Assembly (NCBI RefSeq): GCF_905220705.1
Contig: NZ_CAJNAT010000013.1
Coordinates: forward strand, 62,001-126,000
Reading direction: 5' to 3'
DNA length: 64,000 bases
Origin: Paraburkholderia domus
Lineage (GTDB): Bacteria; Pseudomonadota; Gammaproteobacteria; Burkholderiales; Burkholderiaceae
The translations under genes and the position numbers were made by a program. The notes beneath the pieces were generated by a model. It was not told the origin of the DNA. It ran no database searches and worked only from the letters and a program-made list of their open reading frames with translations. Shown piece by piece: positions 1 to 8,480 of this stretch; the stretch's first letter is position 1, and each line of letters begins with the position of its first letter.

Positions 1-981
1 GTCGCGCTCGGCGCCGTCCAGGTCGCTTACGCGAAGACGCAGTTGCTCGTCTATACGGCGCTCGAAGACGAAGCGATGAAGCCGTACAAGGACGCGTTCG
101 AAAACGCCAATCCGGATATCGAAATCCGCTGGGTGCGCGATTCGACTGGTGCGGTCACCGCCAAGCTGCTCGCTGAAAAGAACAATCCGCGTGCCGACGT
201 GGTGCTCGGGCTCGCGGCATCGAGCCTGACGCTGCTCGATCTGCAGGGCATGCTGATGCCCTATTCGCCGAAAGGCTTCGACAGTCTGACGCGCAAGTAC
301 AGCGACGCGAACACGCCACCGCACTGGGTCGGCATGGACGTGTGGGGCGCGACGGTCTGCTACAACCGCGTCGAAGCAGAGAAGCGCCATCTGCCTAAGC
401 CGACTTCATGGGAAGACCTGACCAAGCCGGTCTACAAGGGCATGATCGTGATGCCGAGTCCGGTGTCGTCCGGCACCGGCTACCTCGATGTCACGTCATG
501 GCTGCAAACCTTCGGCAAGGACAAGGGCTGGCAGTACATGGACGCGCTGGACAAGAACGTCGCGCAATACGTGCACTCGGGCTCGAAGCCCTGCACGCTG
601 GCGGGCACCGGCGAATTTCCGATCGGTATCTCGTTCGAATTCCGCGGACACGAGTTGCAGGCGCAAGGCGCCCCCATCGACCTGATCTTCCCGAAAGAAG
701 GGCTGGGCTGGGACATGGAAGCGACCGGCATCATGAAGACCACCAAGCAGCCGGAAGCTGCCAAAAAACTCGCGGACTTTATGGCCAGCAAGGAGGCCAA
801 TGAAATCACCGCGCAATGGTGGGCGATTGTTGCGTACCCCGGCGTCGCGAAGAAACTGTCGGGCATCCCCGACAACTATTCGGAACTGCTCGTGAAGAAC
901 GATTTCACATGGTCGGCCAAGAACCGCGACGCAATTCTCGAAGACTGGCAAAAGCGCTACGGCAACAAGGAGCAAAAGTAA
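1..981 (+). CDS. phnS: 2-aminoethylphosphonate ABC transporter binding protein (5' end outside window)
   Basis: Periplasmic solute-binding protein that would capture 2-aminoethylphosphonate for the permease and ATPase encoded just downstream. The frame is open from base 1, so the start codon and most of the signal peptide lie outside; the first visible residues (VALGAVQVAYA, then KTQ) look like the end of an export signal with an AxA-type cleavage site. About 326 residues remain, close to full length for this iron/thiamine-type binding-protein class. The substrate is inferred from context: the next genes are the matching ATPase, a fused permease and PhnW. The stop is TAA, and 126 bases separate it from the ATPase start. 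Confidence 0.85.
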   Translation, partial: VALGAVQVAYAKTQLLVYTALEDEAMKPYKDAFENANPDIEIRWVRDSTGAVTAKLLAEKNNPRADVVLGLAASSLTLLDLQGMLMPYSPKGFDSLTRKYSDANTPPHWVGMDVWGATVCYNRVEAEKRHLPKPTSWEDLTKPVYKGMIVMPSPVSSGTGYLDVTSWLQTFGKDKGWQYMDALDKNVAQYVHSGSKPCTLAGTGEFPIGISFEFRGHELQAQGAPIDLIFPKEGLGWDMEATGIMKTTKQPEAAKKLADFMASKEANEITAQWWAIVAYPGVAKKLSGIPDNYSELLVKNDFTWSAKNRDAILEDWQKRYGNKEQK

Positions 982-1107
982 GGCCGGGTTCAGCCAGGTC
1001 TTGACGAGCGCCGGGGCGCGCGCTGCGTGCCCCCGAACGATGCGGTGACGCCGCGCACGGCAGTGCGTCGCCGCCGCGCAGACATGCAAGCGGAAGCGGA
1101 GGAGCAG

Positions 1108-2199
1108 ATGACAGCGTATTTGAGCGTAGAGCGGGTCTATAAGCGGTTCAACGACACGCCGGTCCTGGAGGACATCAATCTTGGCGTGAAGAAGGGCGAG
1201 ATGCTCTGCTTCCTCGGCCCGTCGGGCTGTGGCAAGACCACTTTGCTGCGCATCATTGCCGGACTGGAAACCCAGAGCGCCGGCCAGATCACGCAGGACG
1301 GCCGCGATATTTCGCGGCTGCCGCCTCAGCTTCGCGATTACGGCATCGTGTTTCAGTCCTACGCCCTGTTTCCGAATCTGACCATCTTCGACAACGTGGC
1401 CTATGGTCTTGTGAATCGCAAGATGAAGCGTGCAGCGATCGCCGATCGGGTGAACGAACTGCTCGCACTGGTTGGCTTGCCGGATGCGCAGAAGAAGCAT
1501 CCGAACCAGTTGTCGGGAGGCCAGCAGCAGCGCATCGCGCTGGCGCGTGCGCTTGCCACTTCGCCGGGCCTGCTTTTGCTCGACGAGCCGCTCTCGGCGC
1601 TGGATGCGCGCGTGCGTGTGCGGTTGCGCCAGGAAATCCGCCAGTTGCAGCAGCGCCTTGGCGTGACCACGATCATGGTGACGCACGATCAGGAAGAAGC
1701 GCTGTCGATGGCCGACCGGATTGTGGTGATGAATCAGGGTGTGATCGAGCAGATCGGGACGCCACACGAAATCTATCGCGAGCCGGCCTCGCCGTTCGTT
1801 GCTGATTTCATTGGCAAGGTCAATCTGATTCCGGCGGAGGTGGCGCGCGACGGCAGTCTCAAGGCGGGTTCCATTGCGCTGCGCTATGGATGCGGATCGG
1901 AGCGTGCGGTGCTGGGCTCGAAAGTGTCGGCGTTCGTGCGTCCGGAAGACATTCACCTCAGCGCGCCGGGCAGCGAGGCGGACAACCTGCTGCCCGCCTC
2001 GGTCGAAAAGCTGGAATTCCTCGGCGCGTTCTGCCGGGTCAGCTTCAAGGTGGATGGGCTCGGCGAGCAGGAGATCGTCGCCGACCTGTCGTTTCATGAA
2101 ATGCATCGGGCTCGCCTGCAGCCGGGGTCGCGCTTCAATCTGGCCATCAACCGCGAACACGTATGCGTCTTCTCCGCCGCGAAGGAGCGACTTCAATGA
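1108..2199 (+). CDS. phnT: 2-aminoethylphosphonate ABC transporter ATP-binding protein
   Basis: Cytoplasmic ATPase that powers AEP import, 363 residues. Walker A GPSGCGKTT lies at residues 37-45, the signature LSGGQ at 135-139 and Walker B LLLLDEP near 155-161, followed by a TOBE-like C-terminal domain of about 110 residues. I chose ATG 1108 because GGAGGAG sits just before it and homology to ABC ATPases begins there; an in-frame ATG at 1027 would add 27 arginine-rich residues with no domain match. The stop codon overlaps the permease start (ATGA at 2196-2199), so the two are translationally coupled. Confidence 0.9.
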   Translation: MTAYLSVERVYKRFNDTPVLEDINLGVKKGEMLCFLGPSGCGKTTLLRIIAGLETQSAGQITQDGRDISRLPPQLRDYGIVFQSYALFPNLTIFDNVAYGLVNRKMKRAAIADRVNELLALVGLPDAQKKHPNQLSGGQQQRIALARALATSPGLLLLDEPLSALDARVRVRLRQEIRQLQQRLGVTTIMVTHDQEEALSMADRIVVMNQGVIEQIGTPHEIYREPASPFVADFIGKVNLIPAEVARDGSLKAGSIALRYGCGSERAVLGSKVSAFVRPEDIHLSAPGSEADNLLPASVEKLEFLGAFCRVSFKVDGLGEQEIVADLSFHEMHRARLQPGSRFNLAINREHVCVFSAAKERLQ

Positions 2200-3923
2200 G
2201 CGCCGTCCTGATCGAGCGCCGCAGCGGCGCGGAAAGTCACGCCGAGGTGCGGCAGAAGAGCCATTGGCATGACCGGATCGCGCAGTTGGCTCTCGTGCTG
2301 ATGTCCGCGTTTCTCGGCATGTTTCTGTTGTTGCCGCTGGCGTTGGTCATCGGCAAATGCTTCGTCGATGCGGATGGCCACTTCGTTGGACTCGCCAATT
2401 TCAGCGGCTATCTGGTGGATTCCGGCGTGTGGACCTCGACGCTGCATTCGGTCACGGTCGCCTGCCTGGTGACGGCGATCGTGATACCGATGGCGTTCAC
2501 GTTCGCGTACGCGTTGACCCGCTCGTGTATGCCGATGAAGAACGCCGTCCGCACCGTCGCGCTGCTTCCGCTGCTCGCGCCGACGCTGCTGTCCGCGGTA
2601 TCGTTCATTTACTGGTTCTGCAACTCGGGCCTCCTGAAACCGTTGCTTCACGGTCATTCGATCTATGGGCTGCCGGGCATTGTCTGCAGTCTGGTGTACG
2701 CCGCGTTTCCGCATGTATTGATGATTCTCGTGACGGCGTTGTCGCTGTCCGACGGGCGCTTATACGAAGCGGCCGAAGCGATGGGCACACGCCGTGCGCG
2801 CAAATTCTTCACGATCACGCTGCCGGGCGCGAAGTATGGTCTGATCAGCGCGACGATGGTGTCGTTCACGATCTGCATCAACGACTTCGGTGTACCGGTT
2901 GTGATCGGCGGACCTTATTCGGTGCTCTCCACGGATATCTATAAGCTGATCATCGGCTTGCAGGACTTCAATCGGAGTGCCGTGGTCAGCCTGCTGCTGC
3001 TCTGTCCGGCGCTCGTTGCGTTCGCCGTCGACTTCTTCATTCGCCGCAAGCAGCAATCGCAACTTGGCGCGCGTTCGACGCCCTACCAGCCGAAGCCGGC
3101 GCGTGGATTCGATATGGCGATGCTCGGGTACTGCGCAATCATCTGCATGCTGCTGCTGGCGGTGGTCGGTATTTCGGTGTTCGCTTCGTTCGTGAAGTTC
3201 TGGCCGTATCAGATGAGCCTCGGCTTGCAGCACTACAAGATGGGACTGATCGGCGCCGGGATTTTCGACGCATACAAGAACAGCCTGAAAATGGCGGCGT
3301 GCGTGGCGATCGGCGGCACCATCATCGTGTTCGGCGGCGCGTATCTTGTCGAGAAGACGCGCGGGCCGCGCTGGTTACGCGGCTTTATCAATCTGTGCGC
3401 GATCCTGCCGATGGGCGTGCCGGGTCTCGTGCTCGGCATCAGCTACATCTTTCTCTTCAACTCACCCGTCAACCCTTTGAACGGCCTCTACGGCACGCTC
3501 GCACTGCTCGCGATCGTTACGGTAGTGCACTACTACTCGTCAAGCCACCTGACCGCGGTCACCGCGCTTCGTCAGATCGACAACGAGTTCGAAGCGGTCT
3601 CGGCCTCGCTGAAAGTACCTTTCTACAAGACGTTTTTGCGCGTCACCGTGCCTGTTTGCCTGCCGTCGATTCTGCAGATCGCGCGTTATCTGTTCGTCAA
3701 CGGCATGACGACGGTGTCAGCGGTCGCCTTTCTCTATTCACCCGACACACAGCCCGCCTCCGTCGCCATTCTCAATCTCGACGACGCTGGACAAATCGGA
3801 CCGGCCGCCGCGATGGCCACGCTGGTGCTCGTGACGGCTGCGTTCGCCTGTGTGCTGTTTGCCTGCGTATCGCACGGCGTATTGCGCAGAACCCAGGCAT
3901 GGCGCACGTCGCGCCGTGGCTGA
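2196..3923 (+). CDS. phnU: 2-aminoethylphosphonate ABC transporter permease, two permease domains fused
   Basis: Inner-membrane permease of 575 residues, about twice the length of a single permease. It carries two hydrophobic halves, each with an EAA-type loop (EAAEAMGTRRARKF in the first half; a related stretch EAVSASLKVPFYKTF in the second). One polypeptide can therefore supply both transmembrane subunits, as in FbpB-type transporters. GAAGGAG at 2181-2187 precedes ATG 2196, which overlaps the ATPase stop. The binding-protein, ATPase and fused-permease order matches the AEP transporter class found beside PhnW. An in-frame ATG at 2163 would lie inside the ATPase gene and has no good ribosome site. 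Confidence 0.87.
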   Translation: MSAVLIERRSGAESHAEVRQKSHWHDRIAQLALVLMSAFLGMFLLLPLALVIGKCFVDADGHFVGLANFSGYLVDSGVWTSTLHSVTVACLVTAIVIPMAFTFAYALTRSCMPMKNAVRTVALLPLLAPTLLSAVSFIYWFCNSGLLKPLLHGHSIYGLPGIVCSLVYAAFPHVLMILVTALSLSDGRLYEAAEAMGTRRARKFFTITLPGAKYGLISATMVSFTICINDFGVPVVIGGPYSVLSTDIYKLIIGLQDFNRSAVVSLLLLCPALVAFAVDFFIRRKQQSQLGARSTPYQPKPARGFDMAMLGYCAIICMLLLAVVGISVFASFVKFWPYQMSLGLQHYKMGLIGAGIFDAYKNSLKMAACVAIGGTIIVFGGAYLVEKTRGPRWLRGFINLCAILPMGVPGLVLGISYIFLFNSPVNPLNGLYGTLALLAIVTVVHYYSSSHLTAVTALRQIDNEFEAVSASLKVPFYKTFLRVTVPVCLPSILQIARYLFVNGMTTVSAVAFLYSPDTQPASVAILNLDDAGQIGPAAAMATLVLVTAAFACVLFACVSHGVLRRTQAWRTSRRG

Positions 3924-3957
3924 AACGCGTCTTCATCAAGATCTTTAAGGAGCTACT

Positions 3958-5088
3958 GTGACTCTGCCCGCCCAGCCCATTCTGCTCACCCCCGGACCGC
4001 TCACGACCTCCGAGCGCACGCGTCAGGCGATGCTGCGCGACTGGGGATCGTGGGACGGTGACTTCAACCAGATCACCGCCCGTGTCCGCCAGCAGACGCT
4101 GCGCATCGTGCATGGAGAAGGCACGCACGAATGCGTGCCGTTGCAAGGCAGCGGCACGTTCTCGGTAGAAGCCGCGATCGGCACGCTGGTGCCGCGTGAC
4201 GGACATGTACTGATACCGAACAACGGCGCGTATTGCCAACGTATCGCGAAGATTTGCCGGGCGCTCGGCCGTCGTCACCAGACCCTCGACTATCCCGAAG
4301 ACACGCAGGTCAACGCGGCGGATGTCGATCGTGCGCTAGCGGCCGATCCGGGCATCACGCACGTCGCGCTCGTGCATTGCGAAACCGGTGCTGGGGTGCT
4401 CAATCCACTGCATGAAATTGCCATGGTCGTCGCGAAGCACGGCCGCAGTCTGATCATCGACGCAATGAGCTCATTTGGCGCAATTGACATCGACGCGCGC
4501 CAAACGCCATTCGACGCCGTTGTGGCTGCCTCCGGGAAATGTCTGGAAGGCGTACCCGGCATGGGCTTCGTGATCATTCGCCGCAGCACGCTGGAGCGAT
4601 GCGAGGGCAACAGCCCGTCACTCGCCATGGATCTGTACGACCAGTGGGCCTACATGAACCGCACGACGCAGTGGCGCTTCACGCCACCCACCCACGTCGT
4701 CGCGGCACTCGATCAGGCGATCGCGCAATATGTGGAGGAGGGCGGTCTCGAAGCGCGTGGTGCGCGCTATGCAAACAATTGCCGGACGCTGATCGAAGGC
4801 ATGGCCGCGCTCGGTTTTCGCACCTTTCTCGACCCGTCGATTCAGGCGCCGATCATCGTCACGTTCCATGCGCCTGACGACCCCAACTACGACTTCAAGA
4901 CGTTCTATCAGGAAGTCAAAAAGCGCGGCTACATCCTGTATCCGGGCAAGCTGACCCAGCTGGAAACATTTCGCGTCGGCTGCATCGGCCACTTTGGCGA
5001 ATCAGGCATCCCCGGTGCAGTCGCCGCGATCGCCGATACGTTAAAGGCAATGGGAATCACGCAGGTATCGGCGAAAGCCATAGCCTGA
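3958..5088 (+). CDS. phnW: 2-aminoethylphosphonate--pyruvate transaminase
   Basis: Cytoplasmic PLP enzyme converting AEP plus pyruvate to phosphonoacetaldehyde plus L-alanine, the first step of AEP breakdown. The 376-residue length is typical. The PLP lysine is K194 in SGKCLEG, and D168 in IIDAMSSFG fits the residue that contacts the cofactor ring nitrogen in class V aminotransferases. The start is GTG 3958, with AAGGAG at 3947-3952. It lies 34 bases after the permease and is probably in the same transcript. The partner that uses phosphonoacetaldehyde (PhnX, or PhnY with PhnA) is not visible and may lie left of the window. A nested hairpin follows the stop. Confidence 0.92.
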   Translation: MTLPAQPILLTPGPLTTSERTRQAMLRDWGSWDGDFNQITARVRQQTLRIVHGEGTHECVPLQGSGTFSVEAAIGTLVPRDGHVLIPNNGAYCQRIAKICRALGRRHQTLDYPEDTQVNAADVDRALAADPGITHVALVHCETGAGVLNPLHEIAMVVAKHGRSLIIDAMSSFGAIDIDARQTPFDAVVAASGKCLEGVPGMGFVIIRRSTLERCEGNSPSLAMDLYDQWAYMNRTTQWRFTPPTHVVAALDQAIAQYVEEGGLEARGARYANNCRTLIEGMAALGFRTFLDPSIQAPIIVTFHAPDDPNYDFKTFYQEVKKRGYILYPGKLTQLETFRVGCIGHFGESGIPGAVAAIADTLKAMGITQVSAKAIA

Positions 5089-5093
5089 GCATG

Positions 5094-5155
5094 CCCACGC
5101 GCGAAGGCTTCTTTCCGTTGGAGCGGGAAGAAGTCTTTCTTTTCGCCGCGTGGGG
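5094..5155 (+). terminator. Nested hairpin with U-rich segment between phnW and the oxidoreductase gene
   Basis: The inner stem is 9 bp (5108-5116 with 5125-5133, one G-U pair, 8-base loop), followed by a T-rich run TCTTTCTTTT at 5134-5143, which is a classic intrinsic terminator. An outer 12-bp stem (5094-5105 with 5142-5154, one bulged C) encloses it and covers the end of the T-run. It starts 5 bases after the phnW stop and would limit read-through into the FAD oxidoreductase at 5185. Confidence 0.6.
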
Positions 5156-5184
5156 TTAAACCGTTTTATCAATGTGAGCAATTC

Positions 5185-6573
5185 ATGCGTCCGTTCTGGA
5201 TTGAACAAGCACTCTTCGCCGATGGTTCACTGGCGCCCGCACTGCAAGGCGCGACGACGGCCGATGTCTGCATCGTCGGTGGTGGCTTCACCGGTTTGTG
5301 GACCGCCATCCAGGCAAAGCAGAAGAAACCCGAACTCGACATCGTGATCATCGAGAGCGACCTGTGCGGCGCGGGCGCAAGCGGCCGCAACGGTGGTTGC
5401 CTGCTGACCTGGTCGACGAAGTTCTTCACGCTGCGGCGTTTGTTCGGCGAGGCTGAAGCGATCCGGTTGGTGAAAGCGTCCGAAGCCGCTGTTGGGCGGA
5501 TTCGCGACTTCTGCGTCGAGCACCATGTCGATGCCGAGCTTCGGCTCGACGGCACGCTCTACACCGCGACATCGCGCGCGCAAATCGGCCTGCTCGACCC
5601 GGTGATCGCCGCGCTGAGCGAGCATGGCATTAATTCATATCAACATCTCGCGCCGGACGAAGTGGCGAGCCGTTCCGGTTCGGCGCGCAATCTCGGCGGC
5701 GTGTATTCGCCGGTCGCGGCAACGGTTCATCCCGGCAAGCTCGTGCGTGGTTTGCGGCGTGTCGCGCTTGAAATGGGCATTCGTATTTACGAACGCACGC
5801 CGATGCTCGAGTTCACTTCAGGCGAGTGCGTGAGCGTGCGCACGCCGGCTGGCAGCGTCACGGCGCCCAAACTGGTGCTCGCGATCAATGCATGGATGGC
5901 GAGCCGCTTCCGGCAGTTCGAACGCGCGCTTGCAGTCGTCTCCAGCGACATGATCGTCACTGAGAAATGCCCAGAGTTGCTGCAACAAATCGGTTTGAAA
6001 GATGGCGTGTCGGTGCTCGACTCACGCATCTTCGTTTACTACTATCGCAGTACGGCGGACGGCCGGCTGATGCTCGGCAAGGGCGGCAATACCTTCGCCT
6101 GGCGCGGCCGGATTGCACCGGTGTTCGATCAACGCTCGCCGTATGAAGCCAATCTGACGCGCAGCCTGCACGATTTCTTTCCGGCGTTGCGCGACGTGCC
6201 GGTGACGGCGAGCTGGAACGGTCCGTCGGATCGGTCGGTGACGGGCTTTCCGTTTTTCGGCAGGCTCGACGACGCACCGAACGTGCTCTATGGATTTGGC
6301 TATTCCGGTAACGGTGTTGGGCCGACCTATATGGGCGGCCAGATCCTGTCTTCGCTATTGCTCGAACTCGACAACGAATGGACGCGCAGTCCTTTGACGA
6401 AGGGGCCATTGGGTTATTTCCCGCCCGAACCGATCCGGTTCGTGGGCTCGATTACCGTGCGTGACGCGATTCGGCGCAAGGAGCGTGCGGAAGACGAAGA
6501 TAGGCAGCCCTGGCTGGTCGACCGATTGCTCAGCAAGCTCGCCAATGCTGCGGGGAAGTCGGATAAAGCCTAG
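5185..6573 (+). CDS. FAD-dependent aminophosphonate oxidoreductase
   Basis: Flavoprotein of 462 residues from the DAO/glycine-oxidase-like superfamily. The dinucleotide-binding motif VGGGFTGLW starts near residue 31, and GAGASGRNGG follows where this family positions FAD. Members of this clade occur almost only in aminophosphonate clusters, and related enzymes are reported to oxidise AEP or N-methyl-AEP to phosphonoacetaldehyde. It probably gives an oxidative route parallel to PhnW. The start ATG 5185 has only a weak upstream GTGAGC. A terminator-like hairpin separates it from phnW, so expression may be uncoupled. It is convergent with phnR. Confidence 0.82.
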   Translation: MRPFWIEQALFADGSLAPALQGATTADVCIVGGGFTGLWTAIQAKQKKPELDIVIIESDLCGAGASGRNGGCLLTWSTKFFTLRRLFGEAEAIRLVKASEAAVGRIRDFCVEHHVDAELRLDGTLYTATSRAQIGLLDPVIAALSEHGINSYQHLAPDEVASRSGSARNLGGVYSPVAATVHPGKLVRGLRRVALEMGIRIYERTPMLEFTSGECVSVRTPAGSVTAPKLVLAINAWMASRFRQFERALAVVSSDMIVTEKCPELLQQIGLKDGVSVLDSRIFVYYYRSTADGRLMLGKGGNTFAWRGRIAPVFDQRSPYEANLTRSLHDFFPALRDVPVTASWNGPSDRSVTGFPFFGRLDDAPNVLYGFGYSGNGVGPTYMGGQILSSLLLELDNEWTRSPLTKGPLGYFPPEPIRFVGSITVRDAIRRKERAEDEDRQPWLVDRLLSKLANAAGKSDKA

Positions 6574-6580
6574 CGTGATG

Positions 6581-6610
6581 GCGGCCCCGGAGCGCTGAGC
6601 GCGGGGCCGC
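6581..6610. terminator. GC-rich hairpin between convergent genes
   Basis: GCGGCCCC at 6581-6588 pairs perfectly with GGGGCCGC at 6603-6610, with a further short GCGC stem inside the loop. It lies 8 bases after the oxidoreductase stop and 24 bases after the end of the convergent phnR gene. Neither side has a T-run, so it may act as a transcript end or RNA-stability element rather than a strict intrinsic terminator. Confidence 0.45.
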
Positions 6611-6633
6611 GTGCGCAGCCGTCAGATTTTGTT

Positions 6634-7347
6634 TCAGTTACCGCCCGTATTGCTTGCGGACGCGGCCCAGTGTTCGTGGGCGCGCCGCATTCTCGCGAGG
6701 CCATGCGCGACATGTTCGCGCACGAGCGCGACGGCGCTCTCCGCATCGCCCTTGGCGAGTGCGTTGACGATTTTTTCGTGTTCCGCAACCGACGTTGCCA
6801 GTGCGCTTTTCTCCGACTCGATTGCGGCCTGTCGGAGTAAGCCGAGTTGGCGGACGAGATGCCGATAGGTTTCGATCAGGTGCTGGTTGCCGACACCCGT
6901 CACCATCGCATCGTGCAACTGGACGTTCAATGCCGTGTAGCGCGTGAGATCGTGATCCTTCTTGGCGGCTTTCATCGACGTGATGATGCCTTTGAGCGTT
7001 GCAAGCGTTTCGGGTGTCATCCGATTGGCGAGTGCGCGGACGACCGATTCGTCCAGCATCGCGCGGACTTCATAAATTTCTTCGGCCTCGCGCAGCGACA
7101 GTGCACGCACCGTGACACCGCGATTCTTCTCCGTTTTCAGCAAACCCGCTTGTTCCAACGCACGGAACGCCTCTCGCAGTGGCCCGCGAGACACATTCAA
7201 CCGCGTCGAGACTTCGACTTCGTTCAATTTCTCTCCCGGGGCGAATTCCCCCGAGACGATGCTGCGCTCGAGCATTTCCTGCACTAGCGTCGCAAGGGAA
7301 TGCCGCTGCAGCAGTTCGATGGCGCTAGACGTGGTTGACGTGGTCAT
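6634..7347 (-). CDS. phnR: GntR-family (FadR/FCD type) regulator of phosphonate use
   Basis: DNA-binding regulator of 237 residues: winged helix at about residues 15-85 (NEVEVSTRLNVSRGPLREAFRALEQ), then an all-helical FCD ligand domain at about 95-215. It matches the Burkholderia phosphonate-utilisation regulator type, and it sits beside the AEP transporter, PhnW and the oxidoreductase. It is convergent with the oxidoreductase and divergent from the DUF302 gene, with an imperfect 26-bp palindrome in the shared upstream region (7412-7437) as its likely operator. The ligand is probably AEP or a breakdown product, inferred from location only. Confidence 0.85.
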   Translation of the reverse strand: MTTSTTSSAIELLQRHSLATLVQEMLERSIVSGEFAPGEKLNEVEVSTRLNVSRGPLREAFRALEQAGLLKTEKNRGVTVRALSLREAEEIYEVRAMLDESVVRALANRMTPETLATLKGIITSMKAAKKDHDLTRYTALNVQLHDAMVTGVGNQHLIETYRHLVRQLGLLRQAAIESEKSALATSVAEHEKIVNALAKGDAESAVALVREHVAHGLARMRRAHEHWAASASNTGGN

Positions 7348-7411
7348 GATCGGCGATTAGAACAAAGGATGGGATAAGAGACCGTCTGCTTCTTCGAACA
7401 TAGCGCGGCTA

Positions 7412-7437
7412 GTTGTCTATTGTCAACAATCGTCAAC
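7412..7437. promoter_or_regulatory. Imperfect 26-bp palindrome, candidate PhnR operator
   Basis: In the 104-base gap between divergent phnR and the DUF302 gene, 10 of 13 base pairs are symmetric about 7424/7425. The core ATTGTCAACAAT has arms ATTGT and ACAAT, with outer arms GTTG and CAAC. The TTGT/ACAA half sites resemble operators of FCD-type GntR proteins. It lies 15 bases upstream of the DUF302 start and 65 bases upstream of the phnR start, so it could control both. Confidence 0.5.
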
Positions 7438-7451
7438 ACCCGGAGAAATCC

Positions 7452-7853
7452 ATGTCCACTCTCACAGCCGATAACGGCATCGTCACGGTGCCTACGCAAC
7501 GCACGGTCGAACACGCCGCCGACAAACTCGCATCGCTGATCGAAGCGAAAAACATTGTCTTGTTCGCCCGCATCGATTTCGCGGCGGATGCGCAACGCGC
7601 GGGGCTTGCGATGCAACCGTCGCAGTTGCTTGTGTTCGGCAATCCGCGGGCTGGGACGCCGCTGATGCAAGCCGTGCCGATGGCGGCACTCGATCTGCCG
7701 CTCAAGGTGCTGGTGTGGCAGGACGCCGACGGCGGGGTGTGGCTCTCGTATAACGCAACGAGCTATCTACAAGCTCGGCATGGCGCGCCTGCCGAGTTGA
7801 TGAAATCTATCGACGGCATCGGCGCGCTCGTGCAGGCAGCGGCCGCCGACTGA
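7452..7853 (+). CDS. DUF302-family protein
   Basis: Small soluble protein of 133 residues with the DUF302 fold (KNIVLFARIDFAADAQRAG followed by LLVFGNPRAGTPLM). The molecular function of the family is not known. The start ATG 7452 has GGAGA at 7442-7446; an upstream in-frame ATG at 7413 would run through the candidate operator and is less likely. It is divergent from phnR, so it may be PhnR-controlled, but a role in phosphonate metabolism is only an inference. There is no signal peptide or membrane segment. Confidence 0.8.
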   Translation: MSTLTADNGIVTVPTQRTVEHAADKLASLIEAKNIVLFARIDFAADAQRAGLAMQPSQLLVFGNPRAGTPLMQAVPMAALDLPLKVLVWQDADGGVWLSYNATSYLQARHGAPAELMKSIDGIGALVQAAAAD

Positions 7854-7863
7854 GCCGATCGAG

Positions 7864-7923
7864 AGGTCAAGCGCCTGTCGGCGACCGTGCAGCGAGGCAA
7901 TTCCCGCTTGCGGCGCTTGACCT
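7864..7923. repeat. Perfect 12-bp inverted repeat with 36-base spacer
   Basis: AGGTCAAGCGCC at 7864-7875 is exactly complementary to GGCGCTTGACCT at 7912-7923. It starts 11 bases after the DUF302 stop, in the space shared with the convergent DUF1330 gene that ends at 8011. The spacer is GC-rich and can fold further. It could be a bidirectional transcript end; no T-run follows. Confidence 0.45.
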
Positions 7924-8010
7924 GCCCATTCGCTGCGAGATTCTGCTATCCGATCTGCTCGGACGTGCATGTCGCGTTTCAAAGCGGTCACGCCCGTCGG
8001 ATCGACTGCG

Positions 8011-8304
8011 TCATTCGGCGCCGCGAACGATGCGCAGATCGCGCTCGACGCCGTCGCCCAAGGCTTCAAGCGCCTTCTTGTAGGCATCGCTTTCGTATGC
8101 GGCAACGGCCTGCTCGTAGGTCGGAAACTCGATTACGACAGTCCGTTCCTTCAAGCCTTGCTCACGAACCTCGTCGGCTAACCCACGCACGACGAATTTG
8201 CCGCCGGCGGCTGTCACAGCCGGCAGCGCCAACTGTGCGTACGCTGCCAGCTTCGACGGATCCTTCGTCGCACGGTATGCGGTTACCCAATATCCCTTGC
8301 TCAT
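8011..8304 (-). CDS. DUF1330-family protein
   Basis: Protein of 97 residues with the dimeric alpha-beta barrel DUF1330 pattern: KGYWVTAYRATKDP at the N-terminus, GGKFVVRG in the middle, then ERTVVIEFPTYEQAVAAYESDAY. The biochemical role of the family is unclear; relatives are small homodimeric proteins often found near catabolic genes. The start is set by AAGGAGA at 8311-8317 upstream of ATG 8304. A longer frame to 8349 adds 15 residues with no support. It stands alone, convergent with DUF302. Confidence 0.85.
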   Translation of the reverse strand: MSKGYWVTAYRATKDPSKLAAYAQLALPAVTAAGGKFVVRGLADEVREQGLKERTVVIEFPTYEQAVAAYESDAYKKALEALGDGVERDLRIVRGAE

Positions 8305-8480
8305 GTGAATCTCCTTGTTTTGCGGCGGAAAGTGATGGTTGCGTTGCAAGCAACGACGACCGGATTATGTCACTTCGAGAAATCTCGCGTTCATTTCGCG
8401 AGCGTGCGCGTCGGTTTCCGCCTATTCCATCAAGGCGCGATCAGGTATCAGTCGCCGGTATCGGAACCGGTGCGAAGTCG

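Noticed and set aside
496..2196. Minus-strand open frame of about 566 codons over the phosphonate transporter genes
   Set aside because: It mirrors the coding strand of phnS and phnT, and has no domain, signal or ribosome site of its own.
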